64,000 bases of DNA from Herbaspirillum sp. RV1423 (GCF_000577615.1 NZ_CBXX010000016.1:49097-113096), one strand, 5' to 3'. Positions 6,737-15,310 are shown, counted from the stretch's first letter. Numbers and translations: made by a program. Notes: generated by a model from the letters alone, not told the origin.

Positions 6737-8317
6737 ATGGCCGTTTTCAGTACGATGAAACTGCCAGATTTTTTACTTTCTCTTGCCTTGAAAATGTCAT
6801 TCAAAAAACAAACTTCCGTCCTCGTGCTCGCCAAAGCCGTCGTGGTTTTCGCCTGTGTGCTTTTTGTCGTTCTTGCCGCATGGAATGATTGGCAAGCGCG
6901 CGAGGAGCAATTGAAGGAGGCGCAAAGCACAATCCACAATATCGCGCTGGCGCTGGCCCGGCATGCCGAGGACACTTTCAAGGAAGCCGACACGACACTG
7001 ATCTTTCTGGCGGATCGGCTGGGACATGACGGCCGCAATCCCAAAGCATTGCTGAAGCTGGAAAAGCTGTTGTCGAGCCAGGTCGCCGAGCTGCCGCAGT
7101 TGCAAGCTCTGTTCGTCATCGACAGGGAAGGTAACTGGCTGATCAACTCCACCCGTCAAAACGTCGCGGTTGCAACCAGCCGCGACCGCGAATATTTCAT
7201 TTATCACCGCGATCATGACGATTTGGCGCCGCATATCAGTATGCCGGTCAGGAGTCGCGCCAACGGCGAATGGATCGTTACGATTTCGCGGCGCGTCAAC
7301 GCCGACGATGGCAGCTTCGACGGCGTCGTCATGGCGGCCATCCGGATTGCCTATTTCAGCAAGTTTTACGAGAGCTTCGATCTCGGCAAGGCGGGCGCCG
7401 TGATTCTTGCCAGCAACAGCGGTACGCTGCTGGTGCGGCATCCCCTGTTGAGCGACTCCATCGGTAAAAGCCTCGTGGACGCGGCGATATTCCGCGACTA
7501 CGCCGCCGTCCGGTCGAGCGGCACGGCGTATATTCGCTCGTCGCAGGACGGCGTCGACAGAATCAACAGCTATCGCCATCTGGAGCGCTATCCGCTGTTC
7601 GTCTCCGCCGCGCTGTCGAAAAAGGAAGTGCTTGCGAACTGGAGGTCGGATGTTGTGTTGCACCTGACCGGTCTGGTCATTCTGCTGGCGATACTCGGTT
7701 GGCTGGGCGTTCGCTTGGTGAGGCAGATACAGTGGCGGCTCGATGCGGAAAACGAAGCGAACCGGACGCGCGAGCATGTCGAATACCTGAACCAGGCGCT
7801 GCAAAACCTGGCCATGCAGGACGGCCTCACCGGCCTGGCCAACCGCCGCTGTTTCGATGAAGAGATGAACCGGGCCTTGCGCCGGTGTGCGCGTGATCGG
7901 AGGTCGTTGGCACTGATCATGTTCGACGTGGACTTTTTCAAGCGCTACAACGATACCTACGGCCATCTTGCCGGCGATGAATGCCTGCGCCAACTGTCCG
8001 CCGTCATCAAACGCGCGCAGAAACGCCCTGGCGATCTGGCTGCGCGCTACGGCGGGGAAGAACTGGTCGTCATGTTGCCTGAATGCGATCGGGCGGATGC
8101 GGTCAGGATTGCCGAAGAAGTGCTGGCCGCCGTGTGCGACCTGCGCCTGCCGCATACGGGCAATCCGAATGGCATCGTCACGATCAGTGCAGGCGTCGCG
8201 GATATCGCCGTGGTTGGCGAAGGGGACAGCGCGGAACTGCTTATCGGCAAGGCCGACAAGGCCCTGTATCAGGCAAAAGCCGCCGGCAGAAATTGTGCTC
8301 GCCATTACGACGAGTGA
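6737..8317 (+). CDS. Diguanylate cyclase with periplasmic CACHE sensor (GGDEF)
   Basis: A 526-residue inner-membrane enzyme that makes cyclic di-GMP. Helix 1 (VLAKAVVVFACVLFVVLAAW, about 29-48) and helix 2 (HLTGLVILLAILGWLGVRLV, about 308-327) flank a periplasmic double-CACHE sensor. A short coiled coil leads to the GGDEF domain (DGLTGLANRRCFDEEM). The active-site motif is GGEEL at 439-443, compatible with activity, and RPGD at 430-433 is the inhibitory product-binding I-site. The start at 6737 has no strong ribosome-binding site; ATGs at 6758 and 6794 are alternatives. A weaker FNR-like palindrome (6653-6666) lies upstream. The sensed ligand is unknown. Confidence 0.9.
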   Translation: MAVFSTMKLPDFLLSLALKMSFKKQTSVLVLAKAVVVFACVLFVVLAAWNDWQAREEQLKEAQSTIHNIALALARHAEDTFKEADTTLIFLADRLGHDGRNPKALLKLEKLLSSQVAELPQLQALFVIDREGNWLINSTRQNVAVATSRDREYFIYHRDHDDLAPHISMPVRSRANGEWIVTISRRVNADDGSFDGVVMAAIRIAYFSKFYESFDLGKAGAVILASNSGTLLVRHPLLSDSIGKSLVDAAIFRDYAAVRSSGTAYIRSSQDGVDRINSYRHLERYPLFVSAALSKKEVLANWRSDVVLHLTGLVILLAILGWLGVRLVRQIQWRLDAENEANRTREHVEYLNQALQNLAMQDGLTGLANRRCFDEEMNRALRRCARDRRSLALIMFDVDFFKRYNDTYGHLAGDECLRQLSAVIKRAQKRPGDLAARYGGEELVVMLPECDRADAVRIAEEVLAAVCDLRLPHTGNPNGIVTISAGVADIAVVGEGDSAELLIGKADKALYQAKAAGRNCARHYDE

Positions 8318-8371
8318 TTTGAGTCGCCATCAGGGTAAGGTCGCTCTGAATTGGAAGGAAGATAAAACGTC

Positions 8372-8419
8372 TTGACTTAGTAATTTCTAAGATATATCTT
8401 AGTAAGCATATTAACTAAG
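8372..8419 (+). promoter_or_regulatory. padR promoter with overlapping palindromic operator
   Basis: TTGACT (8372-8377) and TATCTT (8395-8400) are spaced 17 bp and form a sigma-70-type promoter. The perfect 16-bp palindrome CTAAGATATATCTTAG (8387-8402) overlaps the -10 element. Further half-sites CTTAG (8376-8380) and CTAAG (8415-8419) extend it to four half-sites in alternating orientation. Bound repressor would block RNA polymerase. The following PadR protein is the obvious candidate, so autorepression is likely. Confidence 0.7.
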
Positions 8420-8430
8420 AAAGGATAATC

Positions 8431-9003
8431 ATGTTTGGACGTTTTATCGGTGGTCATCATGGCCCCACGCATCATCGTCACGAGCGCCCGCATCATGGCG
8501 GCGGCCTGTTTGAAGAGCGCGGTCGCGGCAGGGAAGGCGGACGCGGTCCGCGCATGTTCGAGCAAGGCAGCCTGCGCCTGGTGATCCTGCATCTGCTGCG
8601 GGGCAAGCCGCGCCACGGCTATGAAGTCATCAAGGCCATCGAGCAACTGGTAGGGGGCGATTACAGCCCGAGTCCGGGCGTCATTTATCCGACGCTGACC
8701 TTGCTGGAAGAGTTGGGTTACGCTGCAGTGGAAGCGGAAAGCGGCGGCAAGAAGCTGTATTGCGTTACCGAAGCAGGCGTCGCTTTCCTCGATGAAAACA
8801 AGGAAGCGCTCGACATCATCCTGAAGCGCCTGGAAATCCATCAGCGTTCCAGCGGAACCGAAAAGCCGGAACTGCGCCGGGCAGTCCAGAATTTCAAGAT
8901 GGCCTTGCACACCCGGTTGGGCAAGGGCGAACTTGACCGCGAGCAATTGCACGCGATCATCGACATCATCGACCGCGCCGCCGTCGCCATCGAGCGCACT
9001 TGA
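8431..9003 (+). CDS. PadR-family regulator with His-rich N-terminus (YqjI-like)
   Basis: A 190-residue repressor. The first 40 residues are very rich in His, Gly and Arg (GGHHGPTHHRHERPHHGGG), a likely metal-binding region as in E. coli YqjI, which responds to nickel. The PadR winged helix follows (LRLVILHLLRGKPRHGYEVIKAI, then SPSPGVIYPTLTLLEELGY), then a C-terminal dimerisation helix region. AAGGAT precedes the ATG and the upstream palindrome array suggests autorepression. YqjI controls an adjacent ferric reductase, which is not found here; a DUF3861-like gene follows instead. The metal response is inferred. Confidence 0.88.
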   Translation: MFGRFIGGHHGPTHHRHERPHHGGGLFEERGRGREGGRGPRMFEQGSLRLVILHLLRGKPRHGYEVIKAIEQLVGGDYSPSPGVIYPTLTLLEELGYAAVEAESGGKKLYCVTEAGVAFLDENKEALDIILKRLEIHQRSSGTEKPELRRAVQNFKMALHTRLGKGELDREQLHAIIDIIDRAAVAIERT

Positions 9004-9032
9004 TGCAGGCAGCATCAGCAAAAGGATCAGCA

Positions 9033-9344
9033 ATGAGAGAACATCGCTATCGCATCATCGTGGAACATCTGGCGACGGCGTCGGAAGGGCAGGAGCAGCA
9101 CGCGCCGCTGCGATTCGATACCGGCAACCACGACGACATCTTCGGCATCGTCGAAAAAATCCGCAGCAAGCAGCAGTTCGACGCCGATACCAGCGCGGCA
9201 CTGGCGCTGGGTCTGAAGCTGTTCACGGAAGTCATGCTGAAGAACCGCAAGCATCCTCTGTTCGAAGAGATCAACCAGCCGATGCGCGATTTCATCGGCA
9301 AGCTGAAGTCGCTGCCGATGGCGCAAGGGGCGTTGCAGCAGTAA
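9033..9344 (+). CDS. DUF3861-like small protein
   Basis: A 103-residue soluble protein starting MREHRYRIIVEHLA, with FDTGNHDDIFGIVEKI and a helical second half ending near QPMRDFIGKLKSL. It resembles the uncharacterised DUF3861 family. The start at 9033 was preferred because AAAGGATCAG precedes it; a frame from 9000 overlaps the end of padR. It is 29 bp downstream of padR on the same strand, so the two are probably cotranscribed and under the same metal-responsive control. The function is unknown. Confidence 0.75.
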   Translation: MREHRYRIIVEHLATASEGQEQHAPLRFDTGNHDDIFGIVEKIRSKQQFDADTSAALALGLKLFTEVMLKNRKHPLFEEINQPMRDFIGKLKSLPMAQGALQQ

Positions 9345-9402
9345 GGCGACGCAGTAAAGTGGCTCAGTGAGGCAGATTATCGGTGCTTTTATCGACTCTT
9401 TC

Positions 9403-10839
9403 TCAGCGTCGTTCTGGAGCGATCGTTTCGGCGTAGTCGTATAAGGCCCCGAGAATTTCCTCGCCGCGTTCGTCGACGTTTTCCGACAACTGGTCGATCT
9501 GCTCGAACAATCCGTCCAGCGTACGCGCTCCGCCTTCGCCGTCGAACAGGCGGGCGGCGCGATGTTCTTCCCAACGCTGCGCTTCTTCCGGCGAGAGGGT
9601 CTCCGGAAAATTGCGCGCGCGGTAGCGGAACAGCAATTCTTCCAGCCGCGCATCGTCGAAACTGATGCGCGCTGCGGCCAGTTGTTGCGGCGTCAACGCG
9701 CGCAATTGCGTCAATTGGCGGCGGTCGTTGTTGCCGACGAAGCCGCCGTACAAATCTTCATCCACATCCGGCGTCGCTTCCTTGGGACGCTGGAATACCT
9801 TGGCCCAGATCGCGCCCATTTCCGGCAGCGCGGCGGCGGCGGCCGCGTTTTGCAAAGCGGCGTCGATATCGAGGCCGAGTTCGGCAGCGCGCTCGGCGGC
9901 CAAGGTTTTCAGGCTGGCGATCACCATCGGCGATTTGTTCAGGTGGATGATTTTGACCGGCAGGCGCGACACGCCTTCGGGCAGGTCTTCAGTTTTGCTG
10001 AACATGCGCGTGCGGATCGCGTCGACGTCCAGTCCCGCGAGTTCGCGAGGATCGCGGCTCAGGTCCCAGGCTATCACTTCATTCTTGTTGGTCGGATGCG
10101 TGCCCAGCGGCCACATCACCGCCAGGCAGCCTTGCGCGGCGGGGAACATGCCCGACACATGCAGGAAGGGTTTCGCCACGGGCAAACCGATTTCGGCGGC
10201 GACGCGGTCTTTTTTGTGGAGCGCCAGGCAGAAGTCGAACAGGCGCGGCTGCTTTTCCTTGATCAGGCGGGCGAAGGCGATGGTCGCGCGCACGTCGGAC
10301 AGGGCGTCGTGGGCGGCTTCGTGCAGCAGGCCGTTGGCTTTGCTCAGGTGTTCGAGCTTGAAACTCGGCGTGACGCCATCTTCCTTTTTAGGCCATTCGA
10401 TGCCGCCGGGACGCAGCGCGTAGGTAGTGCGCACGACGTCGAGCAAGTCCCAACGCCCGCAATTGTTTTGCCATTCGCGCGCATACGGATCGATCAGGTT
10501 GCGCCAGAACATGAAGCGCGTGATCTCGTCATCGAAACGGATGGTGTTGTAGCCGACGCCGATGGTGCCCGGTTCTGACATGGCTTGCTCTATCTGCGCG
10601 GCGAACTGGTATTCGGGGATGCCGCGCTCGAGGCAGACCTGCGGCGTGATGCCGGTGATCAGGCAGGATTGCGGATCGGGCACGAAGTCGGGCGCCGGCT
10701 TGCAGTAGACCATGATCGGATCGCCGATTTCGTTGAGATCGGCGTCGGTGCGGATAGCCGCGAACTGGGCAGGGCGGTCGCGGCGCGCCTGGGCGCCGAA
10801 GGTTTCGTAGTCGTGCCAGAGGAAAGTGTGAGTGGACAT
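9403..10839 (-). CDS. sbcB: Exodeoxyribonuclease I
   Basis: A 478-residue 3'-5' single-strand DNA exonuclease, the usual SbcB length. The DEDDh exonuclease domain shows the first acidic motif HDYETFG near the N-terminus and the last motif HDALSDVRATIAFARL (about residues 178-195), followed by the SH3-like and helical DNA-clamp regions (SPMVIASLKTL; FRYRARNFPETLSPEE). It acts in recombination and mismatch repair by trimming 3' overhangs. It appears monocistronic, with the lipoprotein genes beyond it in the same orientation. Confidence 0.95.
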   Translation of the reverse strand: MSTHTFLWHDYETFGAQARRDRPAQFAAIRTDADLNEIGDPIMVYCKPAPDFVPDPQSCLITGITPQVCLERGIPEYQFAAQIEQAMSEPGTIGVGYNTIRFDDEITRFMFWRNLIDPYAREWQNNCGRWDLLDVVRTTYALRPGGIEWPKKEDGVTPSFKLEHLSKANGLLHEAAHDALSDVRATIAFARLIKEKQPRLFDFCLALHKKDRVAAEIGLPVAKPFLHVSGMFPAAQGCLAVMWPLGTHPTNKNEVIAWDLSRDPRELAGLDVDAIRTRMFSKTEDLPEGVSRLPVKIIHLNKSPMVIASLKTLAAERAAELGLDIDAALQNAAAAAALPEMGAIWAKVFQRPKEATPDVDEDLYGGFVGNNDRRQLTQLRALTPQQLAAARISFDDARLEELLFRYRARNFPETLSPEEAQRWEEHRAARLFDGEGGARTLDGLFEQIDQLSENVDERGEEILGALYDYAETIAPERR

Positions 10840-10954
10840 CGGGATAGTGACGGTTCGGTGGTTGCTGCAAGGAGGTGCCGGCCGGGGGCGGCCATGCTTT
10901 CGCGATTTTAACCGATGGGCTGGATCTGCCCTGTCCGTCTATCGGACTATTGCG

Positions 10955-11518
10955 CTATTGGACCAGGCGTTGTTCGTTCTTGTCGAGGATGAGGTGCAGG
11001 TTCTTTTGCAGATCGCCCTGGTGCATGCCGGTGCTGTTGCCGTTGTTGCCGCCGTACTCGATATTGTCGATCACCCAGCCGCGCGCGTCGCGGGTCAGCG
11101 CGATGCGGTCGACGGTCTTGACAGGCGATTGCAGCTTGGCGTCGCTATAAATCAGTTCGACCGAACAGACGCCGTTGCTGTCACTGACTTCACAGCCCAG
11201 CAAGCGATAAGTCGAGGCGCCTTTGGGATGGGTGGTGAACAGATCGCCGTCGACCAGCGGCGGCGTCTGGCTATCGGTCTGGGCCAAGTGGGCCTCTTCT
11301 GCGACCGAGACGTCCTTGAGCAGGTCGAACAGCCGCACTGAGAAGAAATGGCGGAACGTGATCAGTTCTTTGAGCGACAGCGCGCCGCTGGGGTGACTCG
11401 ACTGATGGGTCTGATAGAAACTGTTGACCAGATCCTTGGCTTCCTGCTCGCGGCTGGCGCTGCACGCGGCCGCCACGAGGGCGACAGCAAGAATCATTAT
11501 TTTGCCGAATTGCTTCAC
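10955..11518 (-). CDS. Lipoprotein, DUF3828-like, paralogue 1
   Basis: A 187-residue secreted protein with a lipoprotein signal (ILAVALVAAACSAS, lipobox AAC near residue 19). The body has AKDLVNSFYQTHQSSHPSGALSL, FFSVRLFDLLKD, PPLVDGDLFT and a C-terminal RGWVIDNIEYGG strand, as in the uncharacterised DUF3828 family. It starts at GTG with GGGAG upstream. It is similar throughout to the neighbour at 11744-12289 (shared PPLxDGDLFT, SFYQ/GFYQ, IDNIEY/IDDIEF), so the pair arose by tandem duplication. The function is unknown; it may be anchored to an inner or outer membrane. Confidence 0.8.
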   Translation of the reverse strand: MKQFGKIMILAVALVAAACSASREQEAKDLVNSFYQTHQSSHPSGALSLKELITFRHFFSVRLFDLLKDVSVAEEAHLAQTDSQTPPLVDGDLFTTHPKGASTYRLLGCEVSDSNGVCSVELIYSDAKLQSPVKTVDRIALTRDARGWVIDNIEYGGNNGNSTGMHQGDLQKNLHLILDKNEQRLVQ

Positions 11519-11743
11519 GACTTTTTCTCCCCGGCGTTTATTTTATCGCTGTATTGTCATTTCGTTATTTTTCCGTGCATTTGCTGCCGGGAAACGTATG
11601 CGCATGATAAATCAAACCGTACCGTTTGCGCGAGTGCGCACCTGCCGCCGTACCGCAAGAACGGTACGTCGCCTTGCATGGAAGTTATCGGAAGAAGGAT
11701 GGCATTTCTTCAGTGTGCGCTGCAGAAATGCCTGAGGCGGGGT

Positions 11744-12289
11744 TCAGTTGTACTCGTTGACGATGCTGCTCAGCGTATCACTCAGATATTCCCGTTGCGA
11801 GGACTGGCCGCTGCCGAGGAATTCGATGTCGTCGATGCGCCACTGGTTGTTTTCCTTGACCAGCAACAGTTTGTCCTTCCACTTTTCGTCGTCGCCGCCA
11901 TTGCCGCCGGCATGGGTGAACCTGACGTGGCAGGAGGCACGGTTGTCTTCGCTCTCGCAACTGTCCAGCTTGAACGATGTCGCGCCCTCGAACAGCGACG
12001 TGAACAGGTCGCCGTCGATCAGCGGCGGTACCGGCTCGGTGGCGGCGGCATGGTATTTGGCCTCGGTTTCCGATGCCTGGCTCAGCAGCTTGAACAGTGC
12101 CTGCGAAACAAACGGCTGCAATTGCTTGAGTTCATCGGCGCCGGGGATGCCGGGGCTATGCGTCTTCAGGTGTTGCTGGTAAAAACCGGAAATCACTTGC
12201 TCCTGCGAACGCGTGTCGTCCGGCGGTTCGCCGCAGGCAGCCGCGAAGGCGACCGTGGAGAGCGCGGCGAGGCGGGTAAAAATTTTCAT
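11744..12289 (-). CDS. Lipoprotein, DUF3828-like, paralogue 2
   Basis: A 181-residue lipoprotein (signal LAALSTVAFAAACGEP, lipobox AAC near residue 19). Shared motifs with the adjacent paralogue are SGFYQQHLKTHSPG, FVSQALFKLLSQ, PPLIDGDLFTS, ATSFKLDSCE and NQWRIDDIEFLG. The two genes point the same way, separated by 225 bp that contain a small inverted repeat (CGTACCG-CAAGAA-CGGTACG). It probably belongs to the same uncharacterised DUF3828-type group. No enzymatic motif is visible. Confidence 0.8.
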   Translation of the reverse strand: MKIFTRLAALSTVAFAAACGEPPDDTRSQEQVISGFYQQHLKTHSPGIPGADELKQLQPFVSQALFKLLSQASETEAKYHAAATEPVPPLIDGDLFTSLFEGATSFKLDSCESEDNRASCHVRFTHAGGNGGDDEKWKDKLLLVKENNQWRIDDIEFLGSGQSSQREYLSDTLSSIVNEYN

Positions 12290-12485
12290 TCGGTCCGGTC
12301 CGGGTAAATCGATGTTGCGTATTTCATTGCGAATCTGACCCGGCGTTGCGATAAAAGCGGCGCTGTCGGGCTTCGGTTGGCGGGTGCGCCACGTGTTTCC
12401 TTATCATGCAAGTTGCATTGCGGCATCGTCATTGCAGCAGAATCGCTTGCTGCAATGACCGGATGATGACAAGACGATGTCGACA

Positions 12486-12791
12486 TCACTTTGCCGATTC
12501 GGTCAGCAACGCGAAATGTTCGACGTGCGGCGCGCCGGCGAAGAAGGGGCCGACGATGCCGCGCCATTCGGTAAAGGCTGGCGATTCGCGGAAGTCGACG
12601 GTATGGTTCTCTAGCGTGGCCCAGTGCACCATCAGCAGATAGCGCTCTGGCGCTTCGATGCCTTTTTGCACCTTGTGGCCGAGATAGCCTTTGGCCTTGG
12701 AAATGGTTTGCGCGATGCCGCGCTGGATGGCTTCGTCGAATTCAGCCTGTTTGCCCGGTTGGATGCGGATGTCGGCAAGTTCCAGAATCAT
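12486..12791 (-). CDS. Antibiotic biosynthesis monooxygenase (ABM)-domain protein
   Basis: A 101-residue protein with the ferredoxin-like ABM fold: a first strand MILELADIRIQPGKQAEF, a helix with QTISKAKGYLGHKVQKG, a strand RYLLMVHWATLENHTVDF and the helix SPAFTEWRGIVGPFF. Family members are cofactor-free monooxygenases or heme/quinone-related small enzymes, and many have no known substrate. The ribosome-binding site GGAG precedes the ATG. It is alone on its strand between a lipoprotein gene and a divergent membrane-protein gene. Confidence 0.82.
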   Translation of the reverse strand: MILELADIRIQPGKQAEFDEAIQRGIAQTISKAKGYLGHKVQKGIEAPERYLLMVHWATLENHTVDFRESPAFTEWRGIVGPFFAGAPHVEHFALLTESAK

Positions 12792-12990
12792 TGTTGTCTC
12801 CGTTTGATAAGGGGAAGCGGGGCTTGATTATCACATTTTCCCGGCGGCATCGCGTGACCCTGCTCAATCGACCGCATGAAAAGACCTCAAGCAAAAGCTG
12901 TACTTTGCCTCGCGGGCGGCTATGCTGAGGTTAACTAAGCCGGCAACCGCCGTCAGCGGCGGCGGTTTTGTTCTTGACGAGGAGACGATC

Positions 12991-13509
12991 ATGTTAGGCA
13001 GGCAAAGGCTTTACTTCATGCTGCCGGATATTCCCAGTGCGCGCAGCATGCTCGATGAATTATTGCTGGCGCGCATCGAGATTCGGCGCATGCATTTCTG
13101 GGCGCGCGACGGCGAGTTGCCAGACGACATGCCGGACGCGAATTTTTTCCACAAGACCGATCTTACGCACGGCGCCGAAATGGGATTGCTGGCCGGCGGG
13201 CTGATCGGGCTGCTGGGAGGCATCTGGCTGATGGTGTTTCCGCCCGACTGGGTCCAGCTCAACATGTTGACCGTGCTGGTCACAACGGTCGTTGGCGCGG
13301 TGCTGGGTAGCTGGATGTCGGGGATGGCGGCTGCGGCGATTCCCAATTCGCGGCTGAAAAATTTTCATGAAGACATTGCACGCGGCAAGGTGTTGCTGTT
13401 GGTTGACGTGCCGTTCAAGCGGATTGAAGAGATCGAGGATCTGGTTGCCAGCCGCCATCCCGAAGCCATGTTCGGCGGCGTTGAACCGCATATCCCGGTA
13501 TTCCCGTGA
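12991..13509 (+). CDS. Two-helix membrane protein of unknown function (DUF1269-like)
   Basis: A 172-residue protein. A soluble N-terminal part (LYFMLPDIPSARSMLDELLLARIEIRRMHFWA) resembles a ferredoxin-like ligand or stress domain. Two glycine-rich helices follow (about 67-85 GLLAGGLIGLLGGIWLMVF; 92-113 LTVLVTTVVGAVLGSWMSGMAA), then a soluble tail with VLLLVDVPFKRIEEIEDLVASRHPEA. This matches small inner-membrane proteins annotated as DUF1269 or similar. The start at 12991 follows GAGGAGACG; an in-frame ATG at 12922 has no site. It is followed by a clear terminator. Confidence 0.8.
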   Translation: MLGRQRLYFMLPDIPSARSMLDELLLARIEIRRMHFWARDGELPDDMPDANFFHKTDLTHGAEMGLLAGGLIGLLGGIWLMVFPPDWVQLNMLTVLVTTVVGAVLGSWMSGMAAAAIPNSRLKNFHEDIARGKVLLLVDVPFKRIEEIEDLVASRHPEAMFGGVEPHIPVFP

Positions 13510-13531
13510 CAAGTCGGTCCGCCGTCAATAA

Positions 13532-13558
13532 ACGCACCGCCGGCCGGTGCGTTTTTTT
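13532..13558 (+). terminator. Rho-independent terminator of the DUF1269-like gene
   Basis: Stem ACGCACCG / CGGTGCGT with loop CCGGC followed by seven T residues, 23 bp after the stop codon of the gene at 12991-13509. Confidence 0.9.
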
Positions 13559-13800
13559 ATGCACGAGACGGACTGAAAACGAGGCCAAATTGGGGCGGCC
13601 GGGCGTTAGTTGCGGGAAATCTGCACCGCGACAAAGCAGGCATTCAGGAGCGCGTAAATTTTTTATCTTTTTCGGCGATTTCCGGCCTGCGGGCAATTGT
13701 CATTTGCACGTCGCCTCAATACACTAGCTCCCGGTCATTCAATAACAAGGCGCATCACGGATTCCGGTTGATGCGCCATATAACACTCGGAAGGAAATTC

Positions 13801-15096
13801 ATGGCGGGCTCCTATTTCCCACAATGGCGCGTGCGCAGCAGCACGTCGGATGGACAAGGGCAGGTTATTGCAACCGATGAACGGCTGCCGATGCCGCAGA
13901 CGGTCGCCATGGGCGTGCAGCACGTGGTGGCGATGTTCGGTTCGACCGTGCTGGCGCCGTTGCTGATGGGCTTCGATCCCAATCTTGCGATCCTGATGTC
14001 GGGCGTCGGCACCTTGCTGTTTTTCGTTCTGGTCGGTGGACGGGTGCCGAGCTATCTCGGTTCCAGCTTCGCTTTCATCGGCCTGGTCATCGCCGTCACG
14101 GGCTATGCCGGACATGGCCCGAACGCCAACCTCGGCGTGGCGCTGGGCGGCATCGTTGCCTGCGGCGTGGTGTATACATTGATCGGTTTCCTGGTCAGCG
14201 CCATCGGCACGCGCTGGATCGAGAGCCTGATGCCGCCGGTGGTCACCGGCGCGGTGGTTGCGGTGATCGGCCTGAACCTGGCGCCGATCGCGGTCAAAGG
14301 CGTGACGGGCAACAACTTCGATGCCTGGATGGCGCTCGGCACGGTGCTGTGCGTGGGATTGGTGGCGGTGTTCACGCGCGGCATGCTGCAGCGCCTGCTG
14401 ATTCTGATCGGCTTGCTGCTGGCGTATGTGATTTACGCCATCCTGACCAACGGCGCCGGCCTCGGCAAGCCGATCGATTTCAGCGGCGTTGCCAATGCGG
14501 CATGGTTCGGCATCCCGACTTTCGCGTCGCCGGTATTCAGGATGGATGCGATGGCCTTGCTGGCGCCGATCGCCGTCATCCTGGTGGCGGAGAATCTCGG
14601 ACACATCAAGGCGGTCAGCGCCATGACCGGCCAGAATCTCGACAAGTACATGGGCCGCGCCTTCATCGGCGACGGCCTGGCGACGATCCTGTCGGGCAGC
14701 ATGGGCGGCACCGGCGTGACGACCTATGCGGAAAACATCGGCGTCATGGCAGTCACCAAGATCTATTCGACGCTGGTGTTCGTGGTGGCGGCGGTGATCG
14801 CGATCGTGCTGGGATTTTCTCCGAAGTTCGGCGCGGTCATCCTGACGATCCCCGGCGCGGTGCTGGGCGGCGTGTCGATTGTAGTGTTCGGCCTGATCAC
14901 CGTTTCGGGCGCGCGCATCTGGGTCGAGAACAAGGTCGACTTCTCCGACAACACCAACCTGATTGTGGCGGCTGCGACGCTGGTGCTGGGCGCCGGCGAC
15001 TTCACGCTGAGACTGGGCGGTTTTGCGCTGGGCGGCATCGGCACCGCCACTTTCGGCGCGATCATTTTGTATGCCCTGCTGAAAAAGCGCGGATGA
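13801..15096 (+). CDS. Nucleobase:cation symporter-2, RutG/UraA-like uracil or xanthine permease
   Basis: A 431-residue inner-membrane transporter of the NCS2 family with about 14 helices. Family landmarks include VMGVQH-like (VAMGVQHVVAMFGSTVLAPLLMG), the gate motif ILVAENLGHIKAVSAMTGQN and FIGDGLATILSGSMGGTGVTTYAENIGVMAVTK. Residue by residue it is close to E. coli RutG, but no rut operon is nearby. It probably imports uracil or a related pyrimidine with protons. The start at 13801 follows GGAAGGAAATTC; the upstream ATG at 13768 lacks a site. Its terminator is split by a mobile element. Confidence 0.9.
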   Translation: MAGSYFPQWRVRSSTSDGQGQVIATDERLPMPQTVAMGVQHVVAMFGSTVLAPLLMGFDPNLAILMSGVGTLLFFVLVGGRVPSYLGSSFAFIGLVIAVTGYAGHGPNANLGVALGGIVACGVVYTLIGFLVSAIGTRWIESLMPPVVTGAVVAVIGLNLAPIAVKGVTGNNFDAWMALGTVLCVGLVAVFTRGMLQRLLILIGLLLAYVIYAILTNGAGLGKPIDFSGVANAAWFGIPTFASPVFRMDAMALLAPIAVILVAENLGHIKAVSAMTGQNLDKYMGRAFIGDGLATILSGSMGGTGVTTYAENIGVMAVTKIYSTLVFVVAAVIAIVLGFSPKFGAVILTIPGAVLGGVSIVVFGLITVSGARIWVENKVDFSDNTNLIVAAATLVLGAGDFTLRLGGFALGGIGTATFGAIILYALLKKRG

Positions 15097-15110
15097 AATC
15101 CTGTCGAAAT

Positions 15111-15310
15111 AAAAACGCGGCCACCCGGGCCTGATGTCTTTCGGTTAAGCCTGTTTTCCCAACGGTCGTCCCGGCGTGCGCTGGGCCCCAGTGTCGTGAA
15201 GACGTCCGATACGACGCTGGGTCCTGACTTTCGTCAGGACGACAGTTGTGATGGACTGACAAGCTTTTAAACTTGACTGAACGGCATCAGGCCCGGGTAG
15301 CCGCGTTTTT
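15111..15310 (+). terminator. Permease terminator, arms separated by MITE copy C
   Basis: The left arm AAAAACGCGGCCACCCGGGC... (15111-15133) and the right arm CAGGCCCGGGTAGCCGCGTT... (15288-15310) are complementary over 23 bp with one mismatch, and the right arm ends in a T-run. They start 15 bp after the permease stop. The 154 bp between them are exactly one MITE copy, whose own ends are also inverted repeats and can prolong the stem. Whether it still terminates transcription is not known. Confidence 0.75.
15134..15287 (-). repeat. MITE/REP-like element, copy C (inverted, inside a terminator)
   Basis: On the minus strand it begins ATGCCGTTCAGTCAAGTTT and ends AGGCTTAACCGAAAGACAT. It contains CAGTCCATCACAACTGTC, the same perfect hairpin GTCCTGAC-GAAA-GTCAGGAC, CCCAGCGTCGTATCGGACGT and a GC-rich second hairpin half (GGGGCCCAGCGCACGCCGGG). 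It is 154 bp long, has no coding capacity, and its ends coincide with the ends of the two terminator arms. Confidence 0.85.
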
